A stretch of 53,355 bases of DNA from CALCNS01 sp937897315 (lineage in GTDB: Bacteria > Bacillota > JAAYKD01). The notes under the pieces are model-generated. The model was not told the DNA's origin. It made no database searches and saw nothing but the letters and a program-made list of their open reading frames with translations. Below, piece after piece: positions 7,258 through 16,326 of this stretch. Positions within the stretch are counted from its first letter, which is position 1. Each line of letters starts with the position of its first letter. The position numbers were made by a program, and so were the translations under genes. Location: positions 1 through 53,355 of the forward strand of contig DAINOJ010000016.1 of the NCBI GenBank assembly GCA_036744005.1, written 5' to 3'.

Positions 7258-9411
7258 ATGAAGACACTCATGGTAACTGAGAAACCATCGGTTGCGGCAG
7301 ATATTGCTACAGCTCTCGGCTCTTTTCAAAAGCAGAAAGGGTACTACGAAAGCCCGAGTATGATGATTACCTGGTCCTTAGGACATCTGGTGCAATTGGC
7401 AGCTCCTGAAAAATATTACCCTTCATGGAAAACCTGGAAAGTCGATACACTGCCATTGATACCCGAAACTTTCCTTTTGGAGATGCTTCCTTCCGGGAGA
7501 TCGCAGTTCCAAGTGGTTTCAAAATTGCTAGGTCGAAAAGACTTTGATTATGTGATCAATGCTTGTGACGCCGGAAGAGAGGGTGAACTCATCTTCCGTT
7601 ACTTATATCAAATGAGCCAATCCACTTTGCCAATGAAACGACTTTGGATATCGTCCATGACACCAGCAGAAATCAGAAAACAAATGAATGACGTGCTCAA
7701 GCAAAATCTGAATGACGAGAAGTATGACAGGTTATTTTGGGCTGCACGTTGCCGATCTGAATCGGATTGGTTGGTGGGTATGAACGCATCGAGAGCGTTG
7801 ACTTTAGGGCAAAGGAAGCAAGGGAATCGTCAGGTGTATTCCATTGGACGTGTACAGACCCCCACCTTATCCTTATTGGTACAACGCGAGGAGGAGATTC
7901 TCCAATTTACAGCACGACCTTTTTGGAAGGTGCATGCGGAGTTTCAGTCGCAAGCCGGTGTTTATGAAGGAACCTGGTTTTCCGAAGAAGAGGATCGGTT
8001 TTGGGAGAAAGAATCCGCTGAACAATTGGCGAAACACGTAAAAGGACAAACAGGGCAAGTCCAACGTTATAAACATCAGGAGAAGAAAGAAGCTCCTTCA
8101 CAGTTCCCCGATTTGACGTCGTTGCAGCGGGAAATGAACCGGAGAGCGGGGTATTCTGCCAGCAAGACGCTTCAAATAGCTCAAACTTTATACGAGAGAC
8201 ATAAGCTAATTACCTATCCTCGTACCGATTCTCGATATGTGACGCAAGAACTGGTTCCAAGTTTTTCGGCTCGATTACAAGCCATTGTCACAGAGGAAAC
8301 CAAAGAGTGGATTCAGCCCATATTACCCAGTCCCCCTCGTTTAAGCGGGAAATTTATCAATTCAGCGAAGGTTCGCGATCACCATGCCATCATTCCAACA
8401 GAACAGAAATATCTACCCCAACGATTAAGTGCTGAAGAGAACTTGGTACTTTCCGTGATACATCGACAATTCATCGGTGCTTTTTTACCAGATGCGATTT
8501 GGGACGAACGAGAAGCTATAACCGTGGTTGGCAAAGAACACTTTCGAAGTCAATCTCGGTCTTTGATTCAACCGGGTTGGCGAGCTTTATGGAAAACCGA
8601 ACAGAAGCAGAGTGAGGGTCGGAATCTGCCGGTATTAGGATTGGACAACTTGGTTCAAGTGCTCGAGACCCACACCACCGAAGGAGTCACTCAAGCTCCT
8701 TCTAGGCATACCGAAGGGACTCTATTGGGTGAAATGGAACGAGCCGGGAGAAAAGTGGAAGAGGAAGCTTTTGCAGAAGCCATGAAAGACCACGGCTTGG
8801 GAACTCCGGCTACGAGAGCTGCAATATTGGAACGCTTAAAGGAAATGGAATATGTAACACTGCAAGGAAAGCAACTGGTGCCAACCGAAAAAGGCATGGC
8901 TTTGGTTCGGCAGTTACCGGTTCCTGAACTGCTTTCTGCTGAAATGACCGGCGAGTGGGAGTATCGTTTGTTGCAGATTCAAAATGGCCAAGAAAGTCAT
9001 GAGCACTTTATGGAAGACATGAAACAATGGATGCCCCGATTGGTACGAGATTGTTATGCTACCCCATTCATGAACGTTGAGAACCTGTCATCGGAACCCA
9101 AAGAAGAATGGAGTCTCCTTCCATGTCCCTTATGTAAAGCTCCATTAAGTGAGAACAGCAGAGCCATTCGCTGCAGTCGGTGGAACCAAGATCCGGTCTG
9201 TACCTTCACCCTGTGGAAAACCATAGCCGGTAAAAAACTGACCGTCTCACAGTTAAAAAAATTAATCTTGAAGGGTCAAACAGGGACGATATCGGGGTTT
9301 CGTTCCAAAGAAAAGAAGCCTTTTTCCGCAAATGTAATCCTAAACCAGGGAAAAACCGAGTTTCGTTTCGACGCCAAACCACGTGTTAAGAAAAGAAGGA
9401 AACCTTGGTGA
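7258..9411 (+). CDS. topB: DNA topoisomerase III (type IA)
   Basis: A 717-residue type IA topoisomerase that breaks and rejoins one DNA strand to decatenate or unknot DNA. The Toprim domain shows the catalytic Glu in VTEKPSVA (Glu8) and DAGREGELIFRY (104-115). SIGRVQTPTLSLLV lies at about 195-208, and the active-site tyrosine is Tyr320 in ITYPRTDSRY. The C-terminus (about 620-660) has cysteine pairs CPLCKAP and CSRWNQDPVC that could bind zinc. Length and motif order fit the Bacillus-type TopB rather than TopA, which is longer. The ribosome site AAGGGG lies 8 nt before the ATG. It appears to be transcribed alone. Confidence 0.95.
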   Translation: MKTLMVTEKPSVAADIATALGSFQKQKGYYESPSMMITWSLGHLVQLAAPEKYYPSWKTWKVDTLPLIPETFLLEMLPSGRSQFQVVSKLLGRKDFDYVINACDAGREGELIFRYLYQMSQSTLPMKRLWISSMTPAEIRKQMNDVLKQNLNDEKYDRLFWAARCRSESDWLVGMNASRALTLGQRKQGNRQVYSIGRVQTPTLSLLVQREEEILQFTARPFWKVHAEFQSQAGVYEGTWFSEEEDRFWEKESAEQLAKHVKGQTGQVQRYKHQEKKEAPSQFPDLTSLQREMNRRAGYSASKTLQIAQTLYERHKLITYPRTDSRYVTQELVPSFSARLQAIVTEETKEWIQPILPSPPRLSGKFINSAKVRDHHAIIPTEQKYLPQRLSAEENLVLSVIHRQFIGAFLPDAIWDEREAITVVGKEHFRSQSRSLIQPGWRALWKTEQKQSEGRNLPVLGLDNLVQVLETHTTEGVTQAPSRHTEGTLLGEMERAGRKVEEEAFAEAMKDHGLGTPATRAAILERLKEMEYVTLQGKQLVPTEKGMALVRQLPVPELLSAEMTGEWEYRLLQIQNGQESHEHFMEDMKQWMPRLVRDCYATPFMNVENLSSEPKEEWSLLPCPLCKAPLSENSRAIRCSRWNQDPVCTFTLWKTIAGKKLTVSQLKKLILKGQTGTISGFRSKEKKPFSANVILNQGKTEFRFDAKPRVKKRRKPW

Positions 9412-9569
9412 AGAAAGATAATTAAACAGATAGAATAGACGGGAACCCATAAAACCGGTGAGGGAATCCTATTTTTTTCTTTCCAAAAAGACATAGACAA
9501 GAAAGAGAAAGTATGATAATATGGAGTCCGTCAAAAGTCGAATCCTTGGGTTCGCCTTTTGCTCAATAA

Positions 9570-9656
<87 letters not shown>

Positions 9657-9659
9657 TAT

Positions 9660-9742
9660 GTCGGGATGGCGGAACTGGCAGACGCGTACGTTTGAGGGGC
9701 GTATGGGCAACCGTGTGGGTTCAAGTCCCACTCTCGACACCA
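9660..9742 (+). tRNA. tRNA-Leu(GAG)
   Basis: Class II tRNA with acceptor GTCGGGA/TCTCGAC (one G-U), anticodon stem TACGT/GCGTA with loop TTGAGGG (anticodon GAG), T-loop GTTCAAGTC, and encoded CCA at 9740-9742. It follows the first tRNA-Leu after 3 nt, so both are one transcript. Confidence 0.95.
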
Positions 9743-9745
9743 GAT

Positions 9746-9775
9746 TGGGCTCTGGCACGACCAGGGCCCATTATC
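9746..9775 (+). terminator. Hairpin after tRNA-Leu pair, probable terminator
   Basis: A 10-bp GC-rich stem (9746-9755 with 9761-9770, one G-U) with loop CACGA. The following TTATCTT is a poor U-run, so termination may be partial, which would let transcription continue into oppD. Confidence 0.55.
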
Positions 9776-9829
9776 TTCACCTTCGATGCATAATTATTCA
9801 AGAAAATACATACTTATGGAGGGAGTTAC

Positions 9830-10810
9830 ATGGCAGAAAAGCTGTTGGACATTCGAAATTTATCCACCTATTTCTATACCGGCGAAGGAGTTGTGAAAGC
9901 GGTAGATGACGTCAGTTTTCACATTATGGAGGGGGAAACCCTTGCTGTTGTCGGGGAGTCCGGCTGCGGTAAATCGGTAACCAGTTTATCTGTGATGCGG
10001 CTGATTCCGTGGCCACCGGGGAAAATTGTGGGTGGAGAAATCGATTTTCAGGGAAGAAATATCTTGTCAATGAAAGACCAGGAAATGCAAGCCATTCGTG
10101 GGAATGAAATCTCCATGATTTTTCAGGAACCCATGACTTCATTGAATCCAGTTTATACTGTAGGTTACCAAATCTCAGAAGCATTACAATTACATCAGAA
10201 AATGAATCCTAAGCAAGCGCTGGAGAAGGCAGTAGAAATGCTTCGCCTGGTTGGAATTCCCTTGCCGGACAAACGGGTCAATGAATACCCTCATCAATTA
10301 TCAGGCGGTATGCGTCAGAGAGTGATGATTGCCATGGCATTGGCCTGTAACCCGAAGTTGCTCATTGCCGATGAACCCACCACGGCACTGGATGTTACTA
10401 TTCAGGCTCAAATTTTGGACCTCTTGCGCAAGCTCAAAAAAGAGTTGGGCATGGCCATTTTACTGATTACCCATGACTTAGGTGTTGTGGCTGAAATGGC
10501 AGAACGGGTTGTTGTAATGTATGCCGGAAAAGTGGTAGAAGAAGCCGATGTGGTATCCATCTTCTCCAAACCTTATCATCCCTATACACAAGGATTGCTA
10601 CAATCCATACCTAAATTAACCGAGCGGGAATCAAAGTTACACGTCATAGAAGGGGTTGTGCCAAACCCCATTCATATGCCCAAAGGATGTCGTTTTAGAC
10701 CCAGATGCCCGTTTGCGACTCAACCTTGTCAAGAAAATGAGCCCACATTGCTACAATATGGCAACCGGAAAGTGGCTTGTTGGAATGCCAACCCCGAGAA
10801 AGGAGTTTAG
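9830..10810 (+). CDS. oppD: Oligopeptide/dipeptide ABC transporter ATP-binding protein (OppD type)
   Basis: A 326-residue ABC ATPase that energises peptide import at the inner face of the membrane. Walker A GESGCGKS is at 42-49, Q-loop FQEPMTSLNP, signature LSGGMRQR, Walker B LLIADEPTTALD, and H-loop THDLGVV. The C-terminus has the peptide-importer extension with a four-cysteine cluster (CRFRPRC...C...C) found in OppD/DppD. GGAGGGAG precedes the ATG. The partner oppF follows after 2 nt. No permease or substrate-binding protein gene is adjacent, which is unusual for the opp/dpp family, so the membrane partners must be elsewhere. Confidence 0.92.
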   Translation: MAEKLLDIRNLSTYFYTGEGVVKAVDDVSFHIMEGETLAVVGESGCGKSVTSLSVMRLIPWPPGKIVGGEIDFQGRNILSMKDQEMQAIRGNEISMIFQEPMTSLNPVYTVGYQISEALQLHQKMNPKQALEKAVEMLRLVGIPLPDKRVNEYPHQLSGGMRQRVMIAMALACNPKLLIADEPTTALDVTIQAQILDLLRKLKKELGMAILLITHDLGVVAEMAERVVVMYAGKVVEEADVVSIFSKPYHPYTQGLLQSIPKLTERESKLHVIEGVVPNPIHMPKGCRFRPRCPFATQPCQENEPTLLQYGNRKVACWNANPEKGV

Positions 10811-10812
10811 CC

Positions 10813-11796
10813 ATGGACCACGAGATTTTGTTGGATGTCAGAAACTTAAAAACACATTTTCCCATAAAGAATGGCTTGTTCTCCAAAGTAACGGGTTATG
10901 TAAAAGCCGTAGATGGGGTCAGTTTTGAATTAAGAAAAGGAGAAACCTTAGGCTTAGTTGGCGAATCTGGCTGTGGTAAAACCACCACCGGTAAATCCAT
11001 CTTGAGATTAAATGAATATGCTCAAGGAGAAGTCCTGTTCGAAGGCGTCGATATAATGAAACTATCGCGAGAAGAGATGCGCAAAAAGCGTCGCGAGATG
11101 CAGCTCATCTTTCAGGATCCCTACTCCTCACTGAACCCTCGTTTGACGGTTGGTCAAATCATTGGCGAGCCGCTTGAGATTCATAATATTGTGCATGGTA
11201 AAGAACAGGAAGAACGGATTCATTATTTGTTGAACGTAGTAGGGCTGTCTCCATATCATGCACGGCGGTATCCACACGAGTTTTCCGGAGGTCAACGGCA
11301 ACGAATTGGCATAGCCCGTGCATTAGCCTTGAACCCGAAGTTAATCGTATGTGACGAACCGGTATCTGCTTTGGATGTCTCCATCCAGTCTCAGATTTTG
11401 AACTTATTGGATGAATTACAAAACGAGTTCCATTTGACTTATTTGTTTATCGCACATGGGTTAGCTGTGGTCAAGCACATCTCCGACCGCGTGGGTGTGA
11501 TGTATTTAGGAAAAATGGTTGAGCTTTGTGACAGCGACGAATTATATGAAAACCCTATGCATCCTTATACACAAGCCCTCATGTCGGCCATCCCGATGCC
11601 GGACCCCAACATGAAACGACAAAGGATTATTTTAGAAGGCGATGTACCCAGCCCGGTCAATCCTCCTTCCGGTTGCCGTTTTCACACCCGTTGTGTAAAA
11701 GCCTTTGAACCCTGTAGCCAAATCGAACCGGAGTTCATTGATTATGGCAATGGTCATCGGGTAGCGTGCCATCTCTGTCAGCAGAATCGCTGTTAA
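10813..11796 (+). CDS. oppF: Oligopeptide/dipeptide ABC transporter ATP-binding protein (OppF type)
   Basis: A 327-residue ABC ATPase and the usual partner of OppD. I chose the ATG at 10813, behind AAAGGAG, over an in-frame upstream start that would overlap oppD. Walker A GESGCGKTTTG, Q-loop FQDPYSSLNP, signature FSGGQRQRIG, and Walker B LIVCDEPVSALD are intact. The H-loop reads FIAHGLAVV; the residue after the histidine is Gly where Asp is usual, a small oddity that need not abolish activity. The C-terminal cysteine-bearing peptide-importer tail is present. An intrinsic terminator 28 nt downstream ends the two-gene unit. Confidence 0.92.
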   Translation: MDHEILLDVRNLKTHFPIKNGLFSKVTGYVKAVDGVSFELRKGETLGLVGESGCGKTTTGKSILRLNEYAQGEVLFEGVDIMKLSREEMRKKRREMQLIFQDPYSSLNPRLTVGQIIGEPLEIHNIVHGKEQEERIHYLLNVVGLSPYHARRYPHEFSGGQRQRIGIARALALNPKLIVCDEPVSALDVSIQSQILNLLDELQNEFHLTYLFIAHGLAVVKHISDRVGVMYLGKMVELCDSDELYENPMHPYTQALMSAIPMPDPNMKRQRIILEGDVPSPVNPPSGCRFHTRCVKAFEPCSQIEPEFIDYGNGHRVACHLCQQNRC

Positions 11797-11824
11797 GTCT
11801 TTTGTGTCAATTTTCTAAACTTTC

Positions 11825-11856
11825 AAATTCCCTCCTCAAATTGAGAAGGGAATTTT
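11825..11856 (+). terminator. Intrinsic terminator after oppF
   Basis: A 9-bp stem (11825-11833 with 11847-11855) with a small inner CTCA/TGAG stem, ending in a short T-run (11853-11856). Confidence 0.75.
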
Positions 11857-11907
11857 ATGTTGGAACAGAACTTACCATAGGTTAAATGTTAAATGGAGCG
11901 GATGGAA

Positions 11908-13065
11908 ATGAAGAAATTTTGTAAAACCCTTATGACCCTACTACTCACTTGTGCTTTGGTATGGACCAGTTCCACAGTCAAGGCAGACGACATGGAGCTA
12001 AGCGTCAAAGCAGCTCTGCTTATGGTAGCAGAGACTGGCCAAATTTTGTACGAGAAGAATTCTAATCAAGCCATGGCTCCTGCCAGTATCACAAAAGTGA
12101 TGACGTTATACTTAACCATGGAAGCTCTGGAGAAAGAGCAAATTCATAAAGAGGACATCGTAACAGTAAGTAAACGAGCTTGGGAAATTGGTGAGTCTTC
12201 TATGTTCCTAAATCAAGGGGACCGTGTTTCTGTAGATGTATTACTTCAGGGTCTTTGTGTGGTATCGGGTAATGATGCGGCCATTGCCTTGGCAGAACAT
12301 ATTAGCGGAAGTGTAGAAGATTTTGTGGTCAAAATGAACGAGAAAGCGTCAGCATTAGGAATGAGTACAACGCACTTTCAAAACCCACATGGCTTAGACG
12401 AAGATAATCATCAGATGTCAGCTAGTGATATCGCCATACTCTGTAGAAACCTATACAATACCTACCCCGGGGTGATTCAGTATTATACTCAAGAGAGTTT
12501 AACCTATGGGGGAATTCAACAAGACAATCGTAACCCTCTGTTGGGCAAGGTTCCTGGAGTCGATGGGATTAAAACCGGCTTTACTGACGAAGCAGGTTAC
12601 TCCATTGTCACAACGGCAAAGAAAGACAATTTGCGGCTAATCGCTGTGGTTCTTGGTTGTGAGAGTGAAGAGATTCGCAAAATGGAAGCGGCTACTTTGT
12701 TGGAGTATGGTTTTACACATTTTCAAAGTACATTGGCAGCTCAAGAGGGTGTGGTATTGGGTGAAGTTGCGGTGCGTAGAGGACAATTGGACACGGTTCA
12801 CTATGCAGCAAAAGTAAATTATACCCTCGTGATAGAGAGTGGATCTCAAAGCGATGTTATGGTCACAACAGTGGTCATAGAACATGTAGAAGCACCCGTC
12901 AGCAAAGGGCAGGAAGTAGGGCATTTAGACATTACCTACCGAAATCAGCTACAAGGTCAAGTTCCTTTAGTCGCAACGGAGGATATTGTTCGAGGAAATT
13001 GGTTGAAAATTCTGTGGCAAATCGTTTCGGAGTTCTTTAACAAAATGATCCGATTCAACTCATAA
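11908..13065 (+). CDS. dacF: D-alanyl-D-alanine carboxypeptidase (penicillin-binding protein 5/DacF type)
   Basis: A secreted, membrane-associated carboxypeptidase that trims the terminal D-Ala of peptidoglycan stem peptides. From the ATG at 11908 a classical signal peptide (positive start, hydrophobic core, cleavage near VKA/DD) is seen. Two earlier in-frame ATGs (11893, 11902) are less well placed relative to GGAG at 11895. Catalytic motifs are SITK (Ser60, Lys63), SGN (120-122) and KTG (222-224). The C-terminal beta domain (about 270-370) and a final amphipathic stretch KMIRFN follow, as in DacF. It is probably a single-gene unit ahead of tRNA-Arg. Confidence 0.93.
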   Translation: MKKFCKTLMTLLLTCALVWTSSTVKADDMELSVKAALLMVAETGQILYEKNSNQAMAPASITKVMTLYLTMEALEKEQIHKEDIVTVSKRAWEIGESSMFLNQGDRVSVDVLLQGLCVVSGNDAAIALAEHISGSVEDFVVKMNEKASALGMSTTHFQNPHGLDEDNHQMSASDIAILCRNLYNTYPGVIQYYTQESLTYGGIQQDNRNPLLGKVPGVDGIKTGFTDEAGYSIVTTAKKDNLRLIAVVLGCESEEIRKMEAATLLEYGFTHFQSTLAAQEGVVLGEVAVRRGQLDTVHYAAKVNYTLVIESGSQSDVMVTTVVIEHVEAPVSKGQEVGHLDITYRNQLQGQVPLVATEDIVRGNWLKILWQIVSEFFNKMIRFNS

Positions 13066-13091
13066 AACTCTGGTAAATTTGTCTTTGACAT

Positions 13092-13099
13092 GATATAAT
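13092..13099 (+). promoter_or_regulatory. Extended -10 promoter of tRNA-Arg
   Basis: TGATATAAT-type extended -10 (TG at 13091-13092, TATAAT at 13094-13099), 10 nt before the tRNA. The -35 at the 17-nt position is only TGGTAA. A TTGACA present just upstream is too close to be its -35. Confidence 0.65.
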
Positions 13100-13108
13100 T
13101 TTCACATC

Positions 13109-13183
13109 GCGCCCGTAGCTCAGTGGATAGAGCGCTAGGCTCCGGACCTGGAAGCGGGGGTTCGATTCCCTCCGGGCGCACCA
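13109..13183 (+). tRNA. tRNA-Arg(CCG)
   Basis: Acceptor GCGCCCG/CGGGCGC, anticodon stem CTAGG/CCTGG with loop CTCCGGA (anticodon CCG), T-loop GTTCGATTC, encoded CCA at 13181-13183. Confidence 0.96.
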
Positions 13184-13194
13184 TATTAAAACTT

Positions 13195-13220
13195 TGCTCC
13201 CTTTTAGGGAGCATTTTTTT
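13195..13220 (+). terminator. Intrinsic terminator after tRNA-Arg
   Basis: A 7-bp stem TGCTCCC/GGGAGCA with loop TTTTA, followed by seven T residues. Confidence 0.92.
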
Positions 13221-13240
13221 CTTGCTTTCAAAAGTCTACA

Positions 13241-13269
13241 TTGTAAGCGACCAAAGAAAAGTGTATAAT
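13241..13269 (+). promoter_or_regulatory. Sigma-A-type promoter of the membrane protein/murT/gatD unit
   Basis: TTGTAA (13241-13246), 17-nt spacer, TATAAT (13264-13269). It lies 20 nt after the tRNA-Arg terminator. Confidence 0.75.
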
Positions 13270-13290
13270 AAACGAGGGGTGACCATCGTG

Positions 13291-13743
13291 ATGGACAGAA
13301 TCATTCAGCTCATGCTGTTGCTTTCGTTACTAATGCTTATCTTTGTCATCGCATTTCTTTTACTAGCCATCGGTGTCGTTGTACCCGGATTTTTGGACGA
13401 GTTATTTCTCTTAGGAGTGCTCATTTTTTTCATACAATGGATATGGAATCATCGCGATGCCTCGGGAAACGAGAATTTTTTTGTGCGTGAGATGAGGAAG
13501 ATTTATTTAGCTGCTCTCACCAAGGAGATTCGAGGAAAGCTTGTGGATTATCGAGCAGACAGGGGCTTCTTTGTGTTGCAAAGCGGAGCACGAGCGTATC
13601 GCTTTCCAATTCGTTCTCTTGCAGAGTATGATCGAACCCGAGTACTACACTGGTTGGAGGATAACGACGATATCCTAATGATAATCTACATTCATGTTCT
13701 CACAAGGAACATGAGTCATTACGAATTCCCTTTACAGGATTAA
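13291..13743 (+). CDS. Small membrane protein of unknown function
   Basis: A 150-residue protein I do not recognise. Residues 1-30 and about 33-50 form two hydrophobic segments (IIQLMLLLSLLMLIFVIAFL and a second before QWIWNHRD). The rest is soluble, charged and probably cytoplasmic. The ATG at 13291 was chosen; a GTG at 13288 shares the same GAGGGG site and is equally possible. The open frame extends upstream through tRNA-Arg, but that part is not coding. A good promoter lies just upstream and murT starts 29 nt downstream behind AGGAGG, so the gene probably leads the lipid II amidation operon. Confidence 0.7.
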   Translation: MDRIIQLMLLLSLLMLIFVIAFLLLAIGVVVPGFLDELFLLGVLIFFIQWIWNHRDASGNENFFVREMRKIYLAALTKEIRGKLVDYRADRGFFVLQSGARAYRFPIRSLAEYDRTRVLHWLEDNDDILMIIYIHVLTRNMSHYEFPLQD

Positions 13744-13772
13744 CACGAATCTTCATACTTAGGAGGACGACC

Positions 13773-15173
13773 ATGCGTTTTCAACTTGCCGTGCTGGCTG
13801 CTAAACTGTCGTCAAGACTGATTCAAACCCTAAATTTAGGGGGAGGAACTTCTTATCCCGGGTGGGTAGCTCAACGAATCGATCACGATGTCCTCTCAAA
13901 ACTGAATCAACAATTGACAAGGGGTAGTATTTTCATTACCGGTACCAACGGCAAAACCACCACAACGACTTTAATCAGAAAGATGTTGGAACAGAGTGGG
14001 CATGGAGTGGTACACAATAAAACAGGTGCCAATCTCATGGCAGGTATTACGGTATCTTTTTTAAGGAACGCAAATCTATTTGGCACTATACATAAGGAAG
14101 CGGCGGTTATTGAAACGGATGAAGGCATATTTCCTCAGTTATGTGAGGTCATACAGCCAGAGTTGGTGGTTGTCACCAACTTTTTCCGCGACCAACTCGA
14201 CCGATATGGAGAACTGGACAAAACCATTTCCTATATTCGCTTAGGTCTAACAAAGTTACCCGTGGGCTCTAAGGTGTTGCTCAATGCCGACGATCCCATG
14301 GTGGTGGGTCTCTCTGGGATCGAAGGATTACAATACTTTTACTTCGGAATCAATGATCCCAACATGACGGTAGATGAAATGCATCAAATCGCAGAGGGCA
14401 AATTTTGTCCTAGATGTGGGACGATGTTGGAATACCAGCATTATTACTTTTCTCATATGGGTGACTACTCCTGTCCAAACTGCGGGTTTCATCGACCTCA
14501 ACCCCATTTTTGGGCAGATGAGGTGAAGCTAAAAGGTTTGTTGGGTAGCACTGTACAGCTCTCATCTACCTCGGAGCCGGCACAAGAGATCCGCAGTTCG
14601 TTACCGGGTCTTTATAACATCTACAACCTGTTGGCTGCCTACGCAGCAGCTGGGATTTTTGGGGTTTCTGTAGCTCATCGAGCGAAATCCATTGAAGAAT
14701 TCCAGAGTGTTTTTGGCCGCATGGAGCGAATCCAAGCCAATGGCAAAGAAGCGATTATGGCATTAGTCAAAAATCCAACGGGTTGGAATGAAGTCATGAG
14801 AACCCTGTTCCAACATCAAGGAAAGTATCACTTATTTATTGCTTTGAATGACCAAATCCCCGACGGAACCGATGTTTCTTGGATTTGGGATGCCGATGCA
14901 GAACAGCTGCTAGCATGTCTTCCATCTATTACGGGATTCACGATTAGTGGGTCCAGAGCATATGACATGGCCGTTCGTTTAAAATATGCTGGGTTGGATA
15001 TCCCATCGAATGCAGTAGAAACCGATTTGGAGAGGGCCTGGGAGTTGGCTTACTCGAAAACCGATCCCGATGAAACCCTTGTCATCGTACCGAACTACAC
15101 AGCCATGCTCCACTTGCAAGCCCATATGGCCAAGCAAGGCTTTGTGAAACCGTATTGGGAGGAAAACATATGA
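13773..15173 (+). CDS. murT: Lipid II isoglutaminyl synthase subunit MurT
   Basis: A 466-residue Mur-ligase-like enzyme that activates the D-Glu of lipid II for amidation. The P-loop TGTNGKTTTTT lies around Lys61. A four-cysteine zinc ribbon (C212/C215 and C234/C237) is inserted in the middle domain, as is typical of MurT. The C-terminal region (from about 320) is the MurT-specific domain that binds GatD. The ribosome site AGGAGG precedes the ATG. The stop overlaps the GatD start in an ATGA, so the two subunits are translationally coupled, as expected for an obligate complex. Confidence 0.95.
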   Translation: MRFQLAVLAAKLSSRLIQTLNLGGGTSYPGWVAQRIDHDVLSKLNQQLTRGSIFITGTNGKTTTTTLIRKMLEQSGHGVVHNKTGANLMAGITVSFLRNANLFGTIHKEAAVIETDEGIFPQLCEVIQPELVVVTNFFRDQLDRYGELDKTISYIRLGLTKLPVGSKVLLNADDPMVVGLSGIEGLQYFYFGINDPNMTVDEMHQIAEGKFCPRCGTMLEYQHYYFSHMGDYSCPNCGFHRPQPHFWADEVKLKGLLGSTVQLSSTSEPAQEIRSSLPGLYNIYNLLAAYAAAGIFGVSVAHRAKSIEEFQSVFGRMERIQANGKEAIMALVKNPTGWNEVMRTLFQHQGKYHLFIALNDQIPDGTDVSWIWDADAEQLLACLPSITGFTISGSRAYDMAVRLKYAGLDIPSNAVETDLERAWELAYSKTDPDETLVIVPNYTAMLHLQAHMAKQGFVKPYWEENI

Positions 15174-15919
15174 GATTGAAAATCGGGCATTTGTATCCTA
15201 ACCAAATGAACCTTTACGGAGACAAAGGGAACGTAATCGCCCTGCAAAAACGCGCTCAGTGGCATGGGTTAGAAGCAGAAGTTATTCCGCTATGTGAAGG
15301 TGAAACCTTTTCGGTTCATGATTTTGACATCCTGTTTTTTGGTGGTGGTCAAGACAAAGAACAAAAAGTCATTGCCAAGGACTTGGTCGAAGTCAAGAAA
15401 AATTCCATTTATGATGCGGTTCATGCAGGAGTAGTTGTTTTGGCGATATGTGGTGGCTATCAATTATTAGGTGAGTCCTTTCGGATTTCAGAAAACGATA
15501 TTTTGCCAGGTATCGGCATTTTCGATGCTTGGACGGTGGCAGGCAGTAAACGACTCATTGGGAATGTGGTCGTCCAAACCGACCTTATGTCACAAACCTT
15601 AGTTGGTTTTGAAAATCATAGCGGACAAACCTTTCTACGATCGTCTGCTCAACCTTTGGGGCGTGTCGTAGTGGGGTATGGAAACAATGGAGAAGATTCT
15701 TGGGAAGGATGTAAAGTGCATCAAGCCTATGGAACCTATTTACATGGCTCACTGCTCCCAAAAAATCCCGATTTCACCGATTACTTGCTAAAACAAGCCT
15801 TACAACGGTATACTACCACCTGGGAATGGCAAAAATTGGACAACACATTGGAAGACAGAGCTCATGCAATTGCAGAAAAAATAGCGAAACACTCCAAAAT
15901 AAATCCTATAGTTCAGTGA
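15170..15919 (+). CDS. gatD: Lipid II isoglutaminyl synthase glutaminase subunit GatD
   Basis: A 249-residue class I glutamine amidotransferase that supplies ammonia to MurT. The nucleophile Cys94 is in LAICGGYQLLG, the oxyanion-type FGGGQDKEQ lies at about 57-65, and catalytic His192 is in GTYLHGSLL. This CobB/CobQ-like layout without an extra N-terminal domain is that of GatD. The ATG at 15170 was chosen because GGGAGG lies 8 nt upstream and it gives a 4-nt ATGA overlap with murT. No terminator with a T-run is seen before the tRNA promoter downstream. Confidence 0.95.
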   Translation: MRLKIGHLYPNQMNLYGDKGNVIALQKRAQWHGLEAEVIPLCEGETFSVHDFDILFFGGGQDKEQKVIAKDLVEVKKNSIYDAVHAGVVVLAICGGYQLLGESFRISENDILPGIGIFDAWTVAGSKRLIGNVVVQTDLMSQTLVGFENHSGQTFLRSSAQPLGRVVVGYGNNGEDSWEGCKVHQAYGTYLHGSLLPKNPDFTDYLLKQALQRYTTTWEWQKLDNTLEDRAHAIAEKIAKHSKINPIVQ

Positions 15920-15937
15920 AAATTTCGGGAACGGCAC

Positions 15938-15966
15938 TTGACGAACCGAAATTGATGGGATATAAT
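15938..15966 (+). promoter_or_regulatory. Promoter of the eight-gene tRNA cluster
   Basis: TTGACG (15938-15943), 17-nt spacer, TATAAT (15961-15966), 30 nt before tRNA-Asp. The -35 is flanked by an 8-bp inverted repeat AATTTCGG/CCGAAATT (15921-15928 and 15946-15953). Confidence 0.88.
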
Positions 15967-15996
15967 ACTTCCTGCTTGGATAAATTCCTAGCGCAC

Positions 15997-16073
15997 GGAG
16001 CTGTGGTGTAGCGGCCTAACATGCCTGCCTGTCACGCAGGAGACCGAGGGTTCAAATCCCTTCAGCTCCGCCA
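15997..16073 (+). tRNA. tRNA-Asp(GTC)
   Basis: Acceptor GGAGCTG/CAGCTCC, anticodon stem CCTGC/GCAGG with loop CTGTCAC (GTC), T-loop GTTCAAATC, encoded CCA. Confidence 0.97.
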
Positions 16074-16080
16074 TTTTTTT

Positions 16081-16156
<76 letters not shown>

Positions 16157-16161
16157 GGAAT

Positions 16162-16237
16162 GCGGAAATAGCTCAATTGGTAGAGCACCACCTTGCCAAG
16201 GTGGGGGTTGCGAGTTCGAGTCTCGTTTTCCGCTCCA
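16162..16237 (+). tRNA. tRNA-Gly(GCC), copy 1
   Basis: Acceptor GCGGAAA/TTTCCGC, anticodon stem CCACC/GGTGG with loop TTGCCAA (GCC), T-loop GTTCGAGTC, encoded CCA. Identical to the copy at 16422. Confidence 0.97.
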
Positions 16238-16246
16238 TTTTTCGAT

Positions 16247-16321
16247 GGCGGCATCGCCAAGTGGTAAGGCAAAGGTCTGCAAAACCTTTATTCCCCAGTT
16301 CAAATCTGGGTGCCGCCTCCA
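16247..16321 (+). tRNA. tRNA-Cys(GCA)
   Basis: Acceptor GGCGGCA/TGCCGCC, anticodon stem AAGGT/ACCTT with loop CTGCAAA (GCA), T-loop GTTCAAATC, encoded CCA. Confidence 0.97.
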
Positions 16322-16326
16322 TTAGT

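Noticed and set aside
13085..13090. TTGACA as -35 of tRNA-Arg
   Set aside because: It is only 3 nt from the TATAAT box; the extended TG motif explains the promoter better.
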